Source: Paenibacillus helianthi (lineage in GTDB: Bacteria > Bacillota > Bacilli > Paenibacillales > Paenibacillaceae). From it: 43,901 bases of DNA. The notes beneath the pieces are model-generated. The model was given only the letters and a program-made list of their open reading frames with translations. It was not told the origin of the DNA and ran no database searches. Positions 40,264 through 43,901 of this stretch are shown here, piece after piece (positions within the stretch are counted from its first letter, which is position 1; every line of letters starts with the position of its first letter). The translations under genes and the position numbers were made by a program. The stretch covers positions 1 through 43,901 of the forward strand of contig NZ_LVWI01000064.1 of assembly GCF_001909055.1 (NCBI RefSeq), given 5' to 3'.

Positions 40264-42402
40264 TTATTTACCCTTCTCCTTGGCTTCCATTGCTGCTTTG
40301 AGCAGATCACCCAGGTTAGATCCCACATTTTCAGGCTTGCTGTATTGCTGCACAAGCTTCTGCTGCTCGCGCTTGTTGATATGCTTGTGATCCTTGTCCA
40401 TGGTCTCCGTTATTCCGCATCCGAGACACTGGACATAGAGACCGGCTTTGCCCTCTTTTAGCTCCATCTTCTTATGGCATTGAGGGCATCGGCGGTTAGA
40501 CAGCTGCTTCTCTCCAGCCCGGGTATATCCGCAGTCATCTGCCGGGCAGACCAGCAGCTTTCCGCGTTTGGTTTTCTTTTCCAGCATTCTCGTTCCACAG
40601 TTCGGACAGTGGCTGCTGGAGACGTTATGTGGCTTGTATTCCGCACCACTGTTCTTCACACCAGACACCAGCTCCTGTGCCATACTACGTATCCCTTGCA
40701 GAAAAGGCTCCGGCCGTCCCTGTCCGCGGGCGATCTTCTCCAGTTCCGCCTCCCAGCGCGCTGTAAGCTCCGGTGTACGCAGTTGTCCAGCCACCAGCCC
40801 GATCAGCTGTTTGCCCTTACCTGTCGGATGAAGGAGATTGCCCTGGCGTTCAATCGTATCGGAGCTGACCAGCTTCTCGATGATGTCAGCTCGTGTAGCT
40901 GGTGTTCCCAGCCCATGCTTCTCCATCTGTGTCAGCAGCGATGCTTCATTGTAGCGCTTCGGCGGCTGCGTCCGGCCTGGCCGGATCATACAGCGCTGGA
41001 CGGTAACGGTTTCGCCTTCTCGCAGCTCCGGCAGTTTCACACTGCTCGGAGCTGGTTCATCTGCGGTATTTTCTTCTTCGTCATCGCTGCTCATATCTCC
41101 GCCATAGACCTCGCGCCAGCCAGGATCTTTTACCGTTGTTCCTTTGATATAGAAGATCTCGCCTTCCACGTTTACGGTTACAGCAACTGCATCATATCGC
41201 GCCGCTGGATAGAACAGGCTAATGAAACGCCGTACAATGAGATCATAAAGCTTGCGCTCTTCAGCACTTAGCTGATTTAAAAGTACAGTCTGCTCCGTAG
41301 GAATGATAGCGTGGTGATCGCTCACCTTGCTGTCGTCTACAATCCGCTTAGTAATCGGCAGCGGCTTGCGCAGCAATGGTCTTGCCAATGGCGCATAGGG
41401 CCCAACAGCTACGCTGTCCAGCCTTTCTTTGAGCGTACCGGTCATATCAGAAGTCAAATAGCGGCTATCCGTACGCGGGTAGGTCACCAGCTTGTGCTGC
41501 TCATATAACTTCTGGAGTACACTGGAAGTTTGCTTGGCCGAGAAGCCAAACTTACGGTTCGCATCACGCTGCAGCTCTGTAAGATCATAAGCCAGCGGAT
41601 GCGGTTCACTTTTCTCGCTTTTTTGCACCTTGGTAATTCGTCCGCTGCGTCCAGTGAGCTTCTCTTTTAGTATTGCCGTTTTATCCCGGTCAAAAATACG
41701 CCCATCCCCGCCCTGGGCCCGCCAGCCTGCCTGAAAGCTGCCAAAATCAGCCGTCAGCTGGTCATATTCCTGAGAACGGAAGCCGGTAATTTCATTTTCC
41801 CGGTCCATAATCATTCCCAGCGTCGGTGTCTGTACCCGTCCGGCAGACAGTGGTGCGCCGAACTTGCAGGTCAGCGCCCGGGTTACGTTAAGCCCGATCA
41901 TCCAATCCGCCTCAGCCCGGCAACGGGCCGATTCATACAGACGGTCAAAATCCCGGCCCGGACGTAGCGATGCAAACCCTTCCTTAATCGCCTTATCCGT
42001 CTGAGAAGAGATCCAGAGCCGCCGGAATGGCTTCTTCCACCCAGCCATATTCATGATCCAGCGCGCCAGCAGTTCACCTTCACGCGCAGCATCCGTAGCC
42101 ACAATTAGTTCCTCGATATCCTGACGTTTCATCAGCTGCTGCACAGCCTTATACTGCTGGTTCGTTTCCCGCAGCACCTTCAGCTTTGCCTTATCCGGCA
42201 GAATCGGTAAATCCTCCAATGCCCAACTGGCATATTTATTGTTATAGTCCTCCGGCTCCGCCAGGCCCACCAAATGCCCCAAAGCCCAGGTAACTACATA
42301 TTTAGGTCCTTCAATATAGCTCTTCTGTTTGTTCCCACAGCCCATCACCCGCGCAATTTCACGCGCAACTGACGGCTTCTCAGCAAGTACCAATACCTTC
42401 AT
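40264..42402 (-). CDS. topB: DNA topoisomerase III
   Basis: 712-residue type IA topoisomerase that relaxes and decatenates DNA by passing strands through a transient break. TOPRIM domain at the N terminus (LVLAEKPSVAREIARVMG; ATDAAREGE with acidic metal ligands), the SAGRVQTPTLGM region, and nucleophile Tyr308 in VTYPRTDSRYL. The C terminus has two four-Cys zinc ribbons (CPNCGTRM...CPADDCGYT and CPQCHKKM...CLGCG). B. subtilis TopB is similar in size. GGGAGAG precedes the ATG; promoter at 42431. Confidence 0.96.
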   Translation of the reverse strand: MKVLVLAEKPSVAREIARVMGCGNKQKSYIEGPKYVVTWALGHLVGLAEPEDYNNKYASWALEDLPILPDKAKLKVLRETNQQYKAVQQLMKRQDIEELIVATDAAREGELLARWIMNMAGWKKPFRRLWISSQTDKAIKEGFASLRPGRDFDRLYESARCRAEADWMIGLNVTRALTCKFGAPLSAGRVQTPTLGMIMDRENEITGFRSQEYDQLTADFGSFQAGWRAQGGDGRIFDRDKTAILKEKLTGRSGRITKVQKSEKSEPHPLAYDLTELQRDANRKFGFSAKQTSSVLQKLYEQHKLVTYPRTDSRYLTSDMTGTLKERLDSVAVGPYAPLARPLLRKPLPITKRIVDDSKVSDHHAIIPTEQTVLLNQLSAEERKLYDLIVRRFISLFYPAARYDAVAVTVNVEGEIFYIKGTTVKDPGWREVYGGDMSSDDEEENTADEPAPSSVKLPELREGETVTVQRCMIRPGRTQPPKRYNEASLLTQMEKHGLGTPATRADIIEKLVSSDTIERQGNLLHPTGKGKQLIGLVAGQLRTPELTARWEAELEKIARGQGRPEPFLQGIRSMAQELVSGVKNSGAEYKPHNVSSSHCPNCGTRMLEKKTKRGKLLVCPADDCGYTRAGEKQLSNRRCPQCHKKMELKEGKAGLYVQCLGCGITETMDKDHKHINKREQQKLVQQYSKPENVGSNLGDLLKAAMEAKEKGK

Positions 42403-42430
42403 CGCTCTCTCCCTTCCCTAACAACACCCT

Positions 42431-42436
42431 ATTATA
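42431..42436 (-). promoter_or_regulatory. Extended -10 promoter of topB
   Basis: Minus strand TGGTATAAT, i.e. TATAAT with the TGn extension, 29 bases before the start; the -35 region is poor. Confidence 0.5.
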
Positions 42437-42617
42437 CCATGATCCCAAAGCCCAAAAATTTCGTCAGGCTGAATGAGCAGCTCTTATTATAGAATAAATT
42501 CTATCCTTTAACTTGAAGAAGCAGTCTAAACCTCCAACGTATGTATTTATACCACCGACTGAGCTGGTATTCTGTAACAATGGCTATGTCTGCAATCGGC
42601 ACGGTCTTCCCGCTTCT

Positions 42618-43358
42618 TCAGAATCCCAGGCAAGCTGTAAAAAACACTTTATCTCCTGCTGAACCCTGCATATATATTCCTTCATTCGTTAAGGCGGAAC
42701 GCTGTATCTGAAGCACATCGCCTAACCTAGCTTCCTGTACATAAGTTATCCGGAAACGCTTTAACTCCTTGGCCCCCCATTCCTCCAAAGAAAGAGCATC
42801 ACAGCAGATCTCGCCATACCTTGCATTATTCAAATGCAGATTACTATCCAGGCCGCTGAACCTTACCTTGTAGGGATATGCTGCTTGAAGGCTTATATCA
42901 TCTGGAATCGTCGCTTTATCCGGCATACTGCCTACTGAATCACCACTATAGTGGTTCACAGGGACCGGTATAGCAGTTGGCCGCAAAATCTTCCGCTTTT
43001 CAATATCCACTAAAGCCCAGACAGAACGCACTACAGCAACCTCTACATCGTTCTTGTCGTAAATCCGATAATCCCGCTGCCACAATGCTCCTTTGGTTCC
43101 TTTACTCCATGTGTGCACTGTTAACTGATCATTTAGCCGTGGCATACGGCGGATCTCAAGGTCCAAGGTAATCAGCATCCAGCCCATTCCATTATCCAGC
43201 ATTTTTTCCAGACTCAAGCCCAGTGCGTTAACAGCTGCGTCAGCTGTACGCTGCAATATTTCCAAAATGAAAGAGAGCTTTGCCTGAGAACGGCAATCCG
43301 TATCGCTTGCCTGAACCACAAATTGCTCTGTCCACAGAAGATTATTTGATTTATCCAC
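42618..43358 (-). CDS. Acyl-ACP thioesterase (FatA/FatB family)
   Basis: 246-residue double-hotdog thioesterase that releases fatty acid from acyl-ACP. The second hotdog carries the active-site block DSNLHLNNARYGEICCDAL, with His175 and Asn177 matching the plant FatA/B D-x-N-x-H-x-N pattern; the first hotdog has LEIRRMPRLNDQLTVHTWSKG. Bacterial members set free fatty acid or chain length, and the in vivo substrate is not known. Start is GTG 43358 with AAAGGAG six bases ahead. The leader contains DnaA-box sequences. Confidence 0.88.
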   Translation of the reverse strand: MDKSNNLLWTEQFVVQASDTDCRSQAKLSFILEILQRTADAAVNALGLSLEKMLDNGMGWMLITLDLEIRRMPRLNDQLTVHTWSKGTKGALWQRDYRIYDKNDVEVAVVRSVWALVDIEKRKILRPTAIPVPVNHYSGDSVGSMPDKATIPDDISLQAAYPYKVRFSGLDSNLHLNNARYGEICCDALSLEEWGAKELKRFRITYVQEARLGDVLQIQRSALTNEGIYMQGSAGDKVFFTACLGF

Positions 43359-43412
43359 TACGCTATCTCCTTTACAACGAAAAAACGTTAGATTTAATAA
43401 AAAAGAACCTTT

Positions 43413-43502
43413 GTATCCACAATTATTCTACACTATCCACACAAACTGGGGAGTACTTTGACTACATTGTATTAATATATTTCCTTATCCACATGTGGAT
43501 AA
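43413..43502. promoter_or_regulatory. Cluster of four DnaA-box-like 9-mers
   Basis: GTATCCACA (43413-43421), CTATCCACA (43433-43441), TTATCCACA (43485-43493) and its mirror TGTGGATAA (43494-43502). The last two form the 18-bp perfect palindrome TTATCCACATGTGGATAA. TTATCCACA is the strongest DnaA box; the first two differ at one position. They lie in the spacer between the thioesterase gene and the 5S rRNA. Confidence 0.6.
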
Positions 43503-43582
43503 GTTTTTCCACTGTTCTTCTTAATACTTATAATATCTACAGATCTTAGTTCCTTAAGAAATCCCTTACTTAGTAAAACAAC

Positions 43583-43616
43583 AAAAAAGCCATTGTCGAT
43601 TGCTCAACAATGGCTT
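43583..43616 (-). terminator. Terminator of the rRNA operon
   Basis: Minus strand: AAGCCATTGT with ACAATGGCTT, loop of ten, then TTTTTT; directly after 5S. Confidence 0.85.
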
Positions 43617-43621
43617 CATGT

Positions 43622-43738
43622 GCTTGGCGGCGTCCTACTCTCCCAGGACCCTTCGGTCCAAGTACCATCGGCGCTGGAGGGCTTAACGGTCGTGTTCGGG
43701 ATGGGTACGCGTGGAACCCCTCCGCTATCGCCACCAAA
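43622..43738 (-). rRNA. rrf: 5S ribosomal RNA
   Basis: About 117 bases. Minus-strand read begins TTTGGTGGCGATAGCGGAGG and ends with GAGAGTAGGACGCCGCCAAG; the central CCCATCCCGAACACGACCGTTA region and GCGCCGATGGTA are standard 5S loops. The 5' and 3' ends pair (TTGGTGGCG/CGCCGCCAA). Ends are set by similarity and may be off by one or two bases. Confidence 0.96.
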
Positions 43739-43820
43739 CGGGCATTTACAGCGTAAATGCTTCAGGAACCTTCATTCCTGAAAACTGAATCCGAAACGAA
43801 TCTGCGTTTTATGATTTGGA

Positions 43821-43901
43821 TAAGCCCTCGACCGATTAGTATTGGTCAGCTCCATGCATTGCTGCACTTCCACCTCCAACCTATCTACCTCGTCGTCTTC
43901 A
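43821..43901 (-). rRNA. rrl: 23S ribosomal RNA, 3' end (cut by window edge)
   Basis: Minus-strand read ends with GACCAATACTAATCGGTCGA followed by GGGCTTA, the conserved 3' end of Bacillales 23S rRNA. The rest lies beyond the window. The 43739-43820 spacer holds the typical ATTCAGTTTTCAGGA-type sequence and no tRNA. Confidence 0.95.

Overview
The window looks like a low-to-moderate GC Gram-positive chromosome, most probably a Paenibacillus. The evidence is strong AGGAGG-type ribosome binding sites, a Bacillus-type pur operon (purEKBC-SQLF-MNHD) behind a guanine riboswitch, yerB/yerC/yerQ-yefA type neighbours, a Spo0E-family sporulation phosphatase, a Bacillales-type 5S/23S junction, and several interspersed hairpin repeats. 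Species is not resolved.

Region 1 (1-3690) is an accessory island. It starts inside an IS630-family transposase and continues with a cut-down prophage or ICE regulatory module: two small unknown genes, an excisionase-like HTH gene, a 53-codon gene and a Cro-like gene on the minus strand. These diverge from a CI-like repressor and a tyrosine integrase on the plus strand. Operator repeats fill the divergent promoter region. The integrase side abuts the 3' end of rlmD, where candidate arm-type repeats and an att-like core can be seen.

Region 2 (3697-17172) is mostly core: rlmD, a DgkB-type lipid kinase, a CbiX/SirB-like chelatase, yerC, corA, the pit/DUF47 phosphate uptake pair, a yerB-like lipoprotein, a LigB-type dioxygenase, an alpha/beta hydrolase, and a two-gene unit encoding a DUF1129-like membrane protein and an unknown secreted protein. 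Repeats sit at 5351-5546 and 12881-12998.

Region 3 (17197-22520) holds ilvA, relics of a chemotaxis receptor and perhaps of a TPR receptor, a Spo0E-like gene, and the main discovery candidate. That candidate is an HTH+TPR regulator of the RRNPP type with a 39-residue exported pro-peptide gene overlapping its 3' end (19465-19584), followed by a strong terminator. The pair has the architecture of a peptide quorum-sensing system; I place it near the AloR-Alo family of Paenibacillus. A SEC-C/TPR protein follows.

Region 4 (22640-37723) is the complete de novo purine operon on the minus strand, read from purE (37307) down to purD (22792). Its leader has two inverted PurR boxes, a promoter, a guanine aptamer and a terminator. 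Three long spacers inside the operon carry hairpin-rich repeats; two copies of one element keep their stem through paired changes.

Region 5 (37770-43901) holds a universal stress protein, a DUF1294 protein, an MFS permease, topB, an acyl-ACP thioesterase, a cluster of DnaA-box sequences including an 18-bp perfect palindrome, and the 3' end of an rRNA operon (5S and partial 23S, minus strand).
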